Shown: positions 1 to 6,101, counted from the first letter of the stretch. The stretch is DNA of 8,138 nt from Fimbriimonadaceae bacterium (GCA_025451715.1 JANWJY010000027.1:1-8138), one strand, 5' to 3'. Translations and numbers: made by a program. The notes: generated by a model not told the origin, from the letters alone.

Positions 1-1
1 C

Positions 2-424
2 TACCGGGCCGTCGTCGTCGCGCTTGCCCTGCTTGCGATCACCGCGCTGGCAGCGCCACAGATCAAGCAGGCGATCAAGATCATCGGAGTCGGCGCGGCC
101 GTCAAGCAGTTCGGCCCCGACATCAACAAGCAGTTCAACAAGCTAACCGGCCACAAGGACTCGAACGTGCGCTTTACGAAGGTCGTCCCGATCATCACCG
201 TCGGCGTCAAGAACGCTCGCGGAGCGATCGGCGCCGCGCAGGTCGTCGGGACCAAGACCCAGGTCCAGAAGGTGCAGGCCGTCGCATCGCCCGAGGTCAG
301 CATGTTCGGCGAGATCAACCTCCGAGCGATGATCCCCGTCAGCTCGATCAACATCGCGGACGCCAAATCGATCAAGGCGGTCGACGGCGTCGGCGTCAGT
401 GGGATCGTCGACCTCAAGCTCTAA
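2..424 (+). CDS. Small probable exported protein, 5'-truncated, function unknown
   Basis: The open frame enters from the left edge and ends at TAA 422-424, giving 140 visible residues. The first visible residues are a hydrophobic run ending in ALAAP (about residues 2-19), which looks like the core and cleavage region of a signal peptide, so only a few N-terminal residues are probably missing. The mature part begins with a Lys/Gln/Ile-rich amphipathic stretch. It continues with Val/Ile/Gly/Ala-rich segments that alternate like beta strands and ends in VDLKL; it has no cysteine. A GTG at 167 could start a shorter 85-residue product, but the frame is open and protein-like upstream, so I read it as internal. 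I do not recognise the family. An exported or periplasmic protein is an inference from the N-terminus alone. Confidence 0.65.
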   Translation, partial: YRAVVVALALLAITALAAPQIKQAIKIIGVGAAVKQFGPDINKQFNKLTGHKDSNVRFTKVVPIITVGVKNARGAIGAAQVVGTKTQVQKVQAVASPEVSMFGEINLRAMIPVSSINIADAKSIKAVDGVGVSGIVDLKL

Positions 425-445
425 GGCAAGGGGCACCGCTTAGTA

Positions 446-470
446 GGGCCGGGCGGACACCGCCCGGCCC
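446..470. terminator. GC-rich perfect hairpin between convergent genes
   Basis: GGGCCGGGCG at 446-455 is the exact reverse complement of CGCCCGGCCC at 461-470, with the 5-nt loop GACAC. It sits 21 nt after the stop of the + strand gene and 8 nt beyond the stop of ccmD on the - strand, so it could end transcription from both sides. No T-run follows it on either strand, so it is not a textbook intrinsic terminator. It may act as a Rho-associated or 3'-stabilising structure. Confidence 0.5.
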
Positions 471-478
471 GTCTCCAA

Positions 479-589
479 TTAACGGCGCAGTTCAGCGCTC
501 TTCTTCTTCACCGACCTTCGATACAGCAACAGGGCGGCGAGGATAAGGGCTGGCGGAACCAGGGTGATCAGGATCGAGTTGGTTTCCAT
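479..589 (-). CDS. ccmD: CcmD-like heme exporter small membrane protein
   Basis: This is a 36-residue protein with a short N-terminus, one hydrophobic segment (about residues 6-23) and a basic tail with RR, KKK and RR clusters. That is the architecture of CcmD, the small subunit that joins CcmABC and helps release heme-loaded CcmE in system I cytochrome c maturation. Sequence identity is not distinctive in such short proteins, so the call rests on size, topology and position directly after ccmC. It starts at ATG 587-589 and ends in TAA. The same frame stays open upstream to 751, but the upstream residues are Arg/Ser/Cys-rich and lie inside ccmC, so they are not credible protein. Oddly, 98 of its 111 nt overlap the 3' end of ccmC in another frame. 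Only a weak GAGA precedes the start, so translation is probably coupled to ccmC. Confidence 0.7.
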   Translation of the reverse strand: METNSILITLVPPALILAALLLYRRSVKKKSAELRR

Positions 590-1253
590 AACGGTTCTCG
601 GAGATTGCAGTGCGCTCTTTGTACAGCACCCGCGTCGCCCACACGAGCGTGACGAACACGAGCAGGACTCCCGTCCAATACGCACCATCGAGCTTTCCCG
701 ACGAGATCGTGTCCGATGGGTGGAACGATTGCAGGATCCTTGGTAGCACAAAGATCAGGAACAGCATTGGCAGCACCGTCGCGACCGAATACGCGGCGCT
801 TGCCTTTGCGGCCTTCTGCTCGTCGCTCAGGCCGGCTCTAAGAGCAACACCGGCGCAGCAAAGAAGCAGCACGATAAGGAACGAGGTCTGTCGCGGGTCG
901 TTCTGCCACCACGCGCCCCACTGCACCTTGCTGAACAACACCCCCGTCGCCATGGTCAGCGCCGCGAAGATCGCACCGAGCTCCGTTGCCGCGGCTCCGC
1001 GCGCGTCATATCTCACGTCGCCCGTAGCGAGATAACGGTATCCAAGCCAGGCCGTGTGAACGATGAGCCCGGTTGCGACGAAGGCGCACGGGAGGTGGAA
1101 GAAGATGATCCGTGCCAGGCTTGGTTCTGGAAACCCACTTGCATCAGGCGCAGTCAGCGCGTACGCAACGGCACTGACGCACAACAGACAGAATACGAGT
1201 GCTCGCCAGTTCATTGCTGAGATCATTCTGGCCGAATACCTGTCCCGTCTCAC
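492..1253 (-). CDS. ccmC: CcmC, heme transfer protein of cytochrome c maturation
   Basis: CcmC binds heme at the outer face of the membrane and loads it onto CcmE. The 253-residue product is mostly hydrophobic with about six membrane segments. It carries the WWD-type heme motif WGAWWQNDPRQTS (residues 112-124), flanked by the two candidate axial histidines, His53 (in FFHLP) and His178 (in SFHPS). The tryptophan normally seen just before the Asp of the motif is Asn118 here. I chose GTG 1253 because GAGGG lies 9 nt upstream and the start falls 24 nt after the ccmB stop; ATG 1226 and ATG 1214 are alternatives without a well-spaced ribosome site. The last membrane segment ends near residue 210. 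A hydrophilic tail of about 40 residues follows, rich in Pro, Arg and Glu and ending in EEEER, and its last 32 codons overlap ccmD. Confidence 0.9.
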   Translation of the reverse strand: MRRDRYSARMISAMNWRALVFCLLCVSAVAYALTAPDASGFPEPSLARIIFFHLPCAFVATGLIVHTAWLGYRYLATGDVRYDARGAAATELGAIFAALTMATGVLFSKVQWGAWWQNDPRQTSFLIVLLLCCAGVALRAGLSDEQKAAKASAAYSVATVLPMLFLIFVLPRILQSFHPSDTISSGKLDGAYWTGVLLVFVTLVWATRVLYKERTAISENRYGNQLDPDHPGSASPYPRRPVAVSKVGEEEER

Positions 1254-1277
1254 GACTTACGACCCTCGGCTTTCCCA

Positions 1278-1955
1278 TCAGTCGTTCCGCCATACCAGCG
1301 CAATCAACTGCGGCCCGGCGGCGAGCGTGACGAGCGCATACCCGGCCAAGGCGACCAGGCTCTCGCTACCTGCGCTCTCAAAGCCCACACCCAGGCCCGA
1401 ACGCAGTGCGATCACGCCCAAGAACACCACCGGCACCAACAGCGGCAGCGCGACCACGCCCGCCAGCATCCACCGGTTCGTCGCGCCGATCACCAGCGCA
1501 CCGCAGAAGCTCGTCCCGCCAGCCAATGCCAGTGCCAGCGTCAGCAGCCCGAGCACGAACACAACGGGGCGCGCGACCGGAATCTCCACCATCGCGATGA
1601 ACACGCCGCCCAGCACGAACGACGCGAACACCATCTGCACACAATTCGTCAGAGCCTTTCCAAAGTACGCCGCCGATGGCTCGGCCAAGAGCTGCAGCAC
1701 CTCGAACGTCCCCTGTTCGTCCTCGACGATCATCGTGCGCGGCAAGGTCACGACCGCAGAAAAGACGAGCGCGACGCACAGCATCCCCGCAGCGACGCTC
1801 GGCGAAGGCTTTTCCGCGTACGACGCGAACACCATCGCGATCACTGTCAAGAACCCGAACAACCCCGCTGTGAACAGCCCGTGCTTCGACCGAAGCTCCG
1901 TGCGGAGCTCCTTGCCGACGATAGCGCGCACCTGCCTACCCCAGCTCGAGTTCAT
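1278..1955 (-). CDS. ccmB: CcmB, heme exporter ABC permease
   Basis: CcmB is the membrane subunit that pairs with the ATPase CcmA. The complex uses ATP to release holo-CcmE during system I cytochrome c maturation. The 225-residue protein has the family layout: a basic N-terminus with KELRTELR (residues 15-22), six hydrophobic segments (about 28-46, 55-72, 104-122, 130-158, 163-184 and 200-221), and a cytoplasmic loop with EDEQGTFEVLQLL (78-90), matching the E-x-E-x-G-T-x-E-x-L pattern expected of CcmB. The start is ATG 1955 because a perfect AGGAGG lies 10 nt upstream; a TTG at 1964 in the same frame is only 1 nt from that site and is rejected. The gene overlaps the end of ccmA by 20 nt, which suggests coupled translation and equal amounts of the two subunits. 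Confidence 0.9.
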   Translation of the reverse strand: MNSSWGRQVRAIVGKELRTELRSKHGLFTAGLFGFLTVIAMVFASYAEKPSPSVAAGMLCVALVFSAVVTLPRTMIVEDEQGTFEVLQLLAEPSAAYFGKALTNCVQMVFASFVLGGVFIAMVEIPVARPVVFVLGLLTLALALAGGTSFCGALVIGATNRWMLAGVVALPLLVPVVFLGVIALRSGLGVGFESAGSESLVALAGYALVTLAAGPQLIALVWRND

Positions 1956-2505
1956 GTGTCGCAAGCCTCCTGTCCGCCGCGTCGTTGGTCGCGATGATCA
2001 CCGCACCGCGCTCCTGCACCTCTTCGATCGTCCGTACGACGACGTCGCGCCCTTCCTGGTCCAACGAAGCCGAAGGCTCGTCGAGCAGCAGCACCTCCGG
2101 CAAGTGCTGTGTGGCTAGTGCTAGCTTCAGCCGCGCGCGCATCCCCGTGCTGAACTGTCCGACCGGCTTCCCCGCCACGTCCTCAAGTCCGACGTGCGCA
2201 AGCTGCCCCTCGCTCGAATAAGAAACTCCGCGCAGCGCTGCTGCCAGGTCCATGTGCTCGAGCGCGGTCAGCTGCGGCCAGAGCGCGAGGTCGAGCGCAG
2301 AATAACCGAGCACCGACGGCCGCACGAGCGTGCCGTGGTTCGGCGAAAGCAAGCCCGCCAAGATGCGAAGGAGCGTCGACTTCCCGCTCCCGTTCGATCC
2401 CACGACGCAAAGCACCTCACCCCGCGACAGCTCGAACTCCAGGTTTCGGAACACCCACTGTTCCCCGAACCTTTTCCCTAGCCCAGAGACGGTCATCAGC
2501 GCCAT
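1936..2505 (-). CDS. ccmA: CcmA, ATP-binding subunit of heme exporter
   Basis: This is a compact 189-residue ABC ATPase, about the usual CcmA size (roughly 200). In order it shows Walker A GSNGSGKST (residues 36-44), a LTALEH segment after the Q-loop region (79-84), the signature FSTGMRARL (118-126) and Walker B VLLLDEP (138-144), followed by the D-loop SASLD. The STGM form of the signature replaces the usual SGGQ. The switch position after the last core strand reads IIATND (170-175), so the usual H-loop histidine is Asn174. The start at ATG 2505 has GGAG 8 nt upstream; ATG 2496, which overlaps the previous stop as TGATG, is less well placed. The gene overlaps the preceding phosphoesterase by 10 nt and ccmB by 20 nt and ends in TAG. 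Position next to CcmB makes the heme-exporter role firm. Confidence 0.9.
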   Translation of the reverse strand: MALMTVSGLGKRFGEQWVFRNLEFELSRGEVLCVVGSNGSGKSTLLRILAGLLSPNHGTLVRPSVLGYSALDLALWPQLTALEHMDLAAALRGVSYSSEGQLAHVGLEDVAGKPVGQFSTGMRARLKLALATQHLPEVLLLDEPSASLDQEGRDVVVRTIEEVQERGAVIIATNDAADRRLATHELELG

Positions 2506-3212
2506 GGCAACAGCTCCGCCTTCTTCAGGCCCTTCCCGACCTCGATCACATACCGGCCGACGAACCGCGCGTGCGAGCCGCCTTGGCAGATCGGCGTGCC
2601 GTTCACGACCTCGGGCTTATCGAGCACCGTGTGCGAGTGCCCCCCGAGGATCAAATCGATGTCCGTCGTCGCCTCAGCGAGCTTCTTGTCGCTCGAAAAC
2701 CCGATATGAGTGAGCGCGATCACGAGGTCCGACGACTTCCGCAATGCAGCGGCCATCTCGACAGCAACGGGCACAGGCATGTCCCAAAGATAGTTGCTCG
2801 CGGCCTGAGTCGCCATCGCCGCCGTCACCATCGGCACCATCACCCCGAACACCGCGACCGTCACGCCCTTCACATCGAGCACGACGTGCGACGGGAACAC
2901 ACGCCTTCCGCGCTTGTCCTTCCAGTTCGCACACACCACGGGGTGCGAGACTCCGGCGAACTTCGCCTACTTGCCCGAGGCCAAAATGTGCGACTCTCGG
3001 TTGCCCGGCACCGACGCGTCGCACCCGGCCTCCGCCAGCAAGCCCCAGACCGGCTCTGGGCGCATCGGCACCGCCAAGTTTCCCGCGCGGATGCAGTCGC
3101 CGGTGTCGAAGTAGAGGTCGGCCTTGGGCCGCAACGAGAGCAGGAACGGAAGCCTCTCAGGCGTGAGCGCACCGTGAAGGTCGTTCGTGTGCAATAGGGT
3201 GATTGAGGCCAC
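2496..3212 (-). pseudogene. UshA/5'-nucleotidase-type metallophosphoesterase interrupted by an in-frame TAG
   Basis: The reading frame encodes 238 positions of a calcineurin-like metallophosphoesterase of the 5'-nucleotidase N-terminal type. Position 82 is TAG (2967-2969), and the frame is identical on both sides of it. Before the stop are the metal-site motifs HTNDLHG (8-14), DTGD (36-39) and GNRESH (70-75). After it are ALTHIG (166-171) and GGHSH (190-194), so every expected motif is present, split 3:2. The frame starts at GTG 3212, with a G-rich site 8 nt upstream, 14 nt after secG. There is no signal peptide and no C-terminal nucleotide-specificity domain, unlike UshA, so an intact version would be a small cytoplasmic phosphoesterase of unknown substrate. 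The truncated 81-residue product lacks the GHSH site and should be inactive. A GTG at 2939 with GGAG 11 nt upstream could restart translation of the second half. A sequencing error remains possible. Confidence 0.8.
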
Positions 3213-3226
3213 CCGCGATACCCCCC

Positions 3227-3475
3227 TTAGGCTTCGCCGTAAACCCGTTTGGCGAGGAAGTTCAGCACGATCATCATGACCATAAACGTCGCGCCGAGGT
3301 ACAGGATCATGTAGAACATCTTGTCCTCGAAGCTCGCCTTGCCCTTGAACGAGGTCCGGACGCCGGAAGCGCCGCCCGACATCGCGTCACCCTTGCCCGT
3401 GATCAACACGAGAAAGGTGAAAACGACCGCCACAAAGATGGCCAGCCCAGTGATGATCTTGTACGCGATTTCCAA
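3227..3475 (-). CDS. secG: SecG, preprotein translocase subunit
   Basis: SecG is the small third subunit of the SecYEG channel and aids protein export. The 82-residue product has the family's two-helix hairpin: hydrophobic segments at about 7-26 and 53-74, joined by a Gly/Ser-rich polar loop. That loop, GKGDAMSGGASGVRTSF (27-43), matches the G-K-G-D/S-G-G pattern typical of SecG. The start is TTG 3475, with GAGG 8 nt upstream and no ATG or GTG available before the preceding gene. It lies 22 nt after the DUF1385 gene and 14 nt before the phosphoesterase gene, within one apparent operon. Grouping with ccm genes is reasonable, since c-type apocytochromes are Sec substrates, but that link is an inference. 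It ends in TAA. Confidence 0.85.
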   Translation of the reverse strand: MEIAYKIITGLAIFVAVVFTFLVLITGKGDAMSGGASGVRTSFKGKASFEDKMFYMILYLGATFMVMMIVLNFLAKRVYGEA

Positions 3476-3497
3476 GCGAATAACCTCAGACGGCCAC

Positions 3498-4631
3498 CTA
3501 TAGTACCCGCCAACTGCCGGACGGGTTGAGGAGCCACAGGACGCCGTAGGCCACGAACTGGGCCGCCGTGGCCCCGAACATGACGTGCAGAATCCCGCTT
3601 GCCAAGAACCTGTTGAACGGGCCCCCGGTCAGCTTCCGGGACCTCTCCGAGGCCGAGATCAACTCCCTCCCCGCGTTGATCCCGCTCATGAGCTGGGCAT
3701 CCGTGGGCGGCTTCGTGGTGAAGAAGAACTGCACGAAAGACCCGACCGGCTTCCACAGGAACACTGTCGTCAGCAGGGCGATCAGCAACCTTAGGCTATC
3801 GTCGGGAATGAGCTTCCACGAGAATATCCCCAAGAAGATCATCGCGCCCACTGCGATGTTCGTCCCACACCGCGGGTGTACGCGCGGCATGCGCCGCACG
3901 ACATCGAGGGTCAGTTCCTCGCCCCGCTCGATCGCGTGCACGACCATGTGCTCCGCCCCGTGCGTCCCGCTCAACGGGATGGCTCGAAGACCGACGAGGA
4001 ACAATAGCGTCGATGCGAAGTTCATTCCGCTCTGGACCTGAACGTTCGCGACATCGAGGCCGAACAAGTTTGCGAGACCGACGACCACGAGCATCGCGAC
4101 GAAGAACGTCGTAAAGAGCGCGGCCCCCGCGCTCGCGAGCGCAAGCCCTTTCGCGCCGCCGCTTACGACTCCGTTCGTCAGATAAACGCCAAACGGCGTC
4201 GCAAGTCCGCCCACGACCTGCGGCCGATAAGGCAACCGCTGCGGGTGGAACAGCCGCGAGGGCGTCAGCACGCCGATCGCGTTCCCCATCACGTCGACCA
4301 CCGCGATCGCGCGCCGGTCCGTCGAGTTGAATATCCGCAGCGCCTCCGCGCCGGTCATGTGAGGCTGGATCAGCACCGGGTCGGGGTCCATCACCGCGTC
4401 CACCGGGCTGTTCGGGTCGAGCCCTTGCGCCAGCGCGACGAGCATCGCACTCTCGTCGAGCAGCCCGACGAGCCGCGGCCCCTCCGCGACCAGGATTGAG
4501 TGGAGCCCGGCCTCCGCCATCGCGCTCGCGGCGGCGCGGATCGACGCCCCGGACTGCACCGGGTCGTGGTGGATGGCCAAGGCACCGACGGGCATCGCGA
4601 GCGGGTCGGAGACAGGCTGGAACGGAGTCAT
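3498..4631 (-). CDS. CBS-CBS-DUF1385 membrane protein
   Basis: The 377-residue protein combines two modules. Residues about 18-130 are a tandem CBS pair (Bateman module), recognisable from repeated blocks ending in LVGLLDESAML (54-64) and AIGVLTPSRLF (118-128); such pairs usually bind adenine nucleotides and regulate an attached domain. Residues about 141-260 carry DUF1385 hallmarks: a GGLATPFGVYL block where the family has a GGQAVMEGVMMR-like block, then GTHGAEHMVVHAIERG (222-237) and HPRCGTN (252-258). Hydrophobic segments lie near 170-190, 203-221, 262-278, 284-308 and 350-372. DUF1385 has no established biochemical role that I know of. ATG 4631 is chosen over GTG 4637, but neither has a ribosome site. 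It is the first gene of the apparent operon, ends in TAG, and is 22 nt from secG. The GGQAVMEGVMMR-like block is unusually degenerate. Confidence 0.85.
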   Translation of the reverse strand: MTPFQPVSDPLAMPVGALAIHHDPVQSGASIRAAASAMAEAGLHSILVAEGPRLVGLLDESAMLVALAQGLDPNSPVDAVMDPDPVLIQPHMTGAEALRIFNSTDRRAIAVVDVMGNAIGVLTPSRLFHPQRLPYRPQVVGGLATPFGVYLTNGVVSGGAKGLALASAGAALFTTFFVAMLVVVGLANLFGLDVANVQVQSGMNFASTLLFLVGLRAIPLSGTHGAEHMVVHAIERGEELTLDVVRRMPRVHPRCGTNIAVGAMIFLGIFSWKLIPDDSLRLLIALLTTVFLWKPVGSFVQFFFTTKPPTDAQLMSGINAGRELISASERSRKLTGGPFNRFLASGILHVMFGATAAQFVAYGVLWLLNPSGSWRVL

Positions 4632-4662
4632 AGGCACAAGGAGCGGCGGGCGGGCCGGCTCT

Positions 4663-4668
4663 ATTGTA
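4663..4668 (-). promoter_or_regulatory. Putative -10 element of the minus-strand operon
   Basis: TACAAT (5 of 6 to TATAAT) lies on the - strand 31 nt before the ATG of the CBS-DUF1385 gene, in the divergent intergenic region 4632-4748. The best-spaced -35 candidate is only CTGTCC (4686-4691), 3 of 6, so the promoter is tentative. The short leader it implies (about 25 nt) has no Shine-Dalgarno sequence. Confidence 0.3.
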
Positions 4669-4736
4669 CTACGGCTAAGTTTGACGGACAGTTAGGTTCG
4701 AAGTGTGTGACGGGCCAAATGACAGCCCGCGAAATG

Positions 4737-4742
4737 TAGAAT
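4737..4742 (+). promoter_or_regulatory. Putative -10 element for a leaderless transcript of the paralogue pair
   Basis: TAGAAT (5 of 6 to TATAAT) ends 6 nt before ATG 4749. A transcript begun at the normal distance from it would start at or next to the A of that ATG. No Shine-Dalgarno sequence precedes the ATG, which fits leaderless translation. No convincing -35 hexamer is seen at 16-18 nt spacing. TTGACG at 4681-4686 is too far upstream to pair with it. Confidence 0.35.
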
Positions 4743-4748
4743 GTGTGC

Positions 4749-6092
4749 ATGGGAGACAAGTCGAAAAAGGGGCAGAGGTTCCTGGTCGTCGTCACCGTCA
4801 TCAGCGTCCTGATCATCGCCACAGTGCTGACGCTCGTCAGCGTCCAACAAGGCGGGCTATCGCAAAAGATGGCCGCCGCAAGGAAGGTCGGATTCCCCTT
4901 CGAGGGCAAAGACCTCGCACCGAAGACCAAGTTCACGGAAAACCAGAACGCTGCGCACGACTACTTGAGGGCAGCCGTGCTCGATAAGGCCGCGAGCGCA
5001 AGCAAGACCACAGGGCGCAGCGAGGCGCAGAAGTTCCCAGGCATCGACATGACGCCGTCCGACGAGGCGGCCCTTAGGCAATACCTCACTGATAACGCGG
5101 CCATGATCGACCAGTTCCAGATCGGGGCAGCCAAGCCCTACTGCTACTTTCAAAAGGACTGGGACAACGGGGCCAACGTGCTGCTACCCGAGTACGCCTC
5201 CATGAAGTCGGTCTCGCGGGCCGTGCTCGCGAGGGCACATCTGCGCGCGACCGGCGGAGATATCGAAGGCGCTGTCTCAGACTTCGAGTCCGTCCAGCGC
5301 ACGTCGAGGCACTTGGCGAGCCAACCTGTGCTCATAGGGATGATGGTGTCGGTCGCGCTCGAGGCGATGCAGGGAAAGACGATCGAGCGGCTCCTTCCGG
5401 CCGCAACCAAAGACAAACAACTCTCAGCCGCGCTCCAGACCCAGGTCAACGCGCTGACGCAGGATTGGGACCTGACCAACGGACTGAAGGGCGAGGCGTT
5501 CCTTAACTGGTGGTGCACCGACCACCTGAGCGACCTCAGCGGAATGTCAGGCTACTTCGGCAGTAATGAACCGCTGCCGATGAAGCTCACGAAGAACAGC
5601 CAGACCGCCGCACGGGCTCTCAAGTCGGCGATCCTTGAGATCTACACCCCTGCACTGCACGACTACAAGCCGTACGGGGACGCAAGCGTGGTGTTCAATG
5701 GAATCGACAGGCGGGCAAACAAGGCGAAGGCGGAGTCTCTTCTTGCAAGGCCATTCCTTGAAATACTCATACCGGTCTGGGGCCAGTTGCCGAGCACGCT
5801 CGACAAGGCGAAGGCGAGAAAGCTTTTGCTGCTTGCCGCGCTCGACGTCATCGAGTACCGCCGTTCAAAAGGCACCTGGCCAAAGTCTCTCGCCGACACA
5901 GGGGGCAGCTACCTCGACCCGTTCGACGTCAAACCCCTCCGGTACAAGACCGAGGGCCAAGGCTTCCGCGTCTGGAGCGTGGGAATCAACGGCAAGGACG
6001 ACGGCGGCAAGACTAGGGAGGAGACCAGGACCGACGACCACGACGAAGTGATCGTCTATCCCCCGACGCCTCGTAATCGACCACCAGAGTAG
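4749..6092 (+). CDS. Membrane-anchored protein of unknown function, first of a tandem paralogue pair
   Basis: The 447-residue product starts with a basic KSKKGQR stretch and one membrane helix (about 11-31), leaving a large domain outside the cytoplasm. It is followed by RKVGFPFEGKDLAP (45-58), an alpha-helical middle containing PYCYFQKDWD (130-139) and a Trp-rich patch NWWC (253-256), then LDKAKARK (351-358) with a Leu/Ala-rich helix. The C-terminal region has GTWPKSL, YLDPFDVKPLRY, FRVWSVGINGKDDGG (406-420) and DEVIVYP (432-438). That ending, DP-x-x-x-PL-x-Y followed by S-x-G-x-x-G-x-DDGG and a terminal strand, resembles the end of type II secretion pseudopilins of GspG type, but the rest does not and there is no prepilin peptidase site. 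I do not recognise the family. ATG 4749 is preferred to GTG 4743; neither has a ribosome site. It ends in TAG, which overlaps the AGGAG site of the next gene. Confidence 0.8.
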   Translation: MGDKSKKGQRFLVVVTVISVLIIATVLTLVSVQQGGLSQKMAAARKVGFPFEGKDLAPKTKFTENQNAAHDYLRAAVLDKAASASKTTGRSEAQKFPGIDMTPSDEAALRQYLTDNAAMIDQFQIGAAKPYCYFQKDWDNGANVLLPEYASMKSVSRAVLARAHLRATGGDIEGAVSDFESVQRTSRHLASQPVLIGMMVSVALEAMQGKTIERLLPAATKDKQLSAALQTQVNALTQDWDLTNGLKGEAFLNWWCTDHLSDLSGMSGYFGSNEPLPMKLTKNSQTAARALKSAILEIYTPALHDYKPYGDASVVFNGIDRRANKAKAESLLARPFLEILIPVWGQLPSTLDKAKARKLLLLAALDVIEYRRSKGTWPKSLADTGGSYLDPFDVKPLRYKTEGQGFRVWSVGINGKDDGGKTREETRTDDHDEVIVYPPTPRNRPPE

Positions 6093-6101
6093 GAGAAAGT
6101 G

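Noticed and set aside
479..751. A 90-residue version of CcmD starting at 751
   Set aside because: The extra 54 residues are Arg/Ser/Cys-rich and lie opposite no CcmD feature. They are the out-of-frame reading of ccmC; ATG 589 gives a normal CcmD size.
1955..1964. TTG 1964 as the ccmB start
   Set aside because: It lies 1 nt from the AGGAGG site. ATG 1955 at 10 nt is the well-spaced start.
1063..2118. Long open frame of 351 codons on the + strand opposite ccmC, ccmB and ccmA
   Set aside because: It has low-complexity Thr/Ser/Asn/Pro composition and is antisense to three recognisable genes. It is a shadow of codon bias in GC-rich DNA.
2939..2969. Frameshift as the cause of the split phosphoesterase
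   Set aside because: Both halves are in the same frame. Codons between 2940 and 2966 read AKFAGVSHP after the TAG and fit the family, so one nonsense codon suffices.
2967..2969. Genome-wide TAG recoding (an alternative code or pyrrolysine)
   Set aside because: TAG ends at least four other genes here with proper family-length C-termini (ccmA, the DUF1385 gene, the first paralogue and pdxS), and the phosphoesterase is not a known pyrrolysine protein.
4641..4661. GC-rich imperfect inverted repeat in the leader of the DUF1385 gene as an operator or terminator
   Set aside because: The GAGC/GCTC arms pair only with a bulge and the stretch is a G/C-rich run, so it is not distinguishable from composition.
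4681..4686. TTGACG as a -35 element on the + strand
   Set aside because: At 16-18 nt downstream there is no -10-like hexamer (TGTGTG at 17 nt), and the TAGAAT element is 50 nt away.
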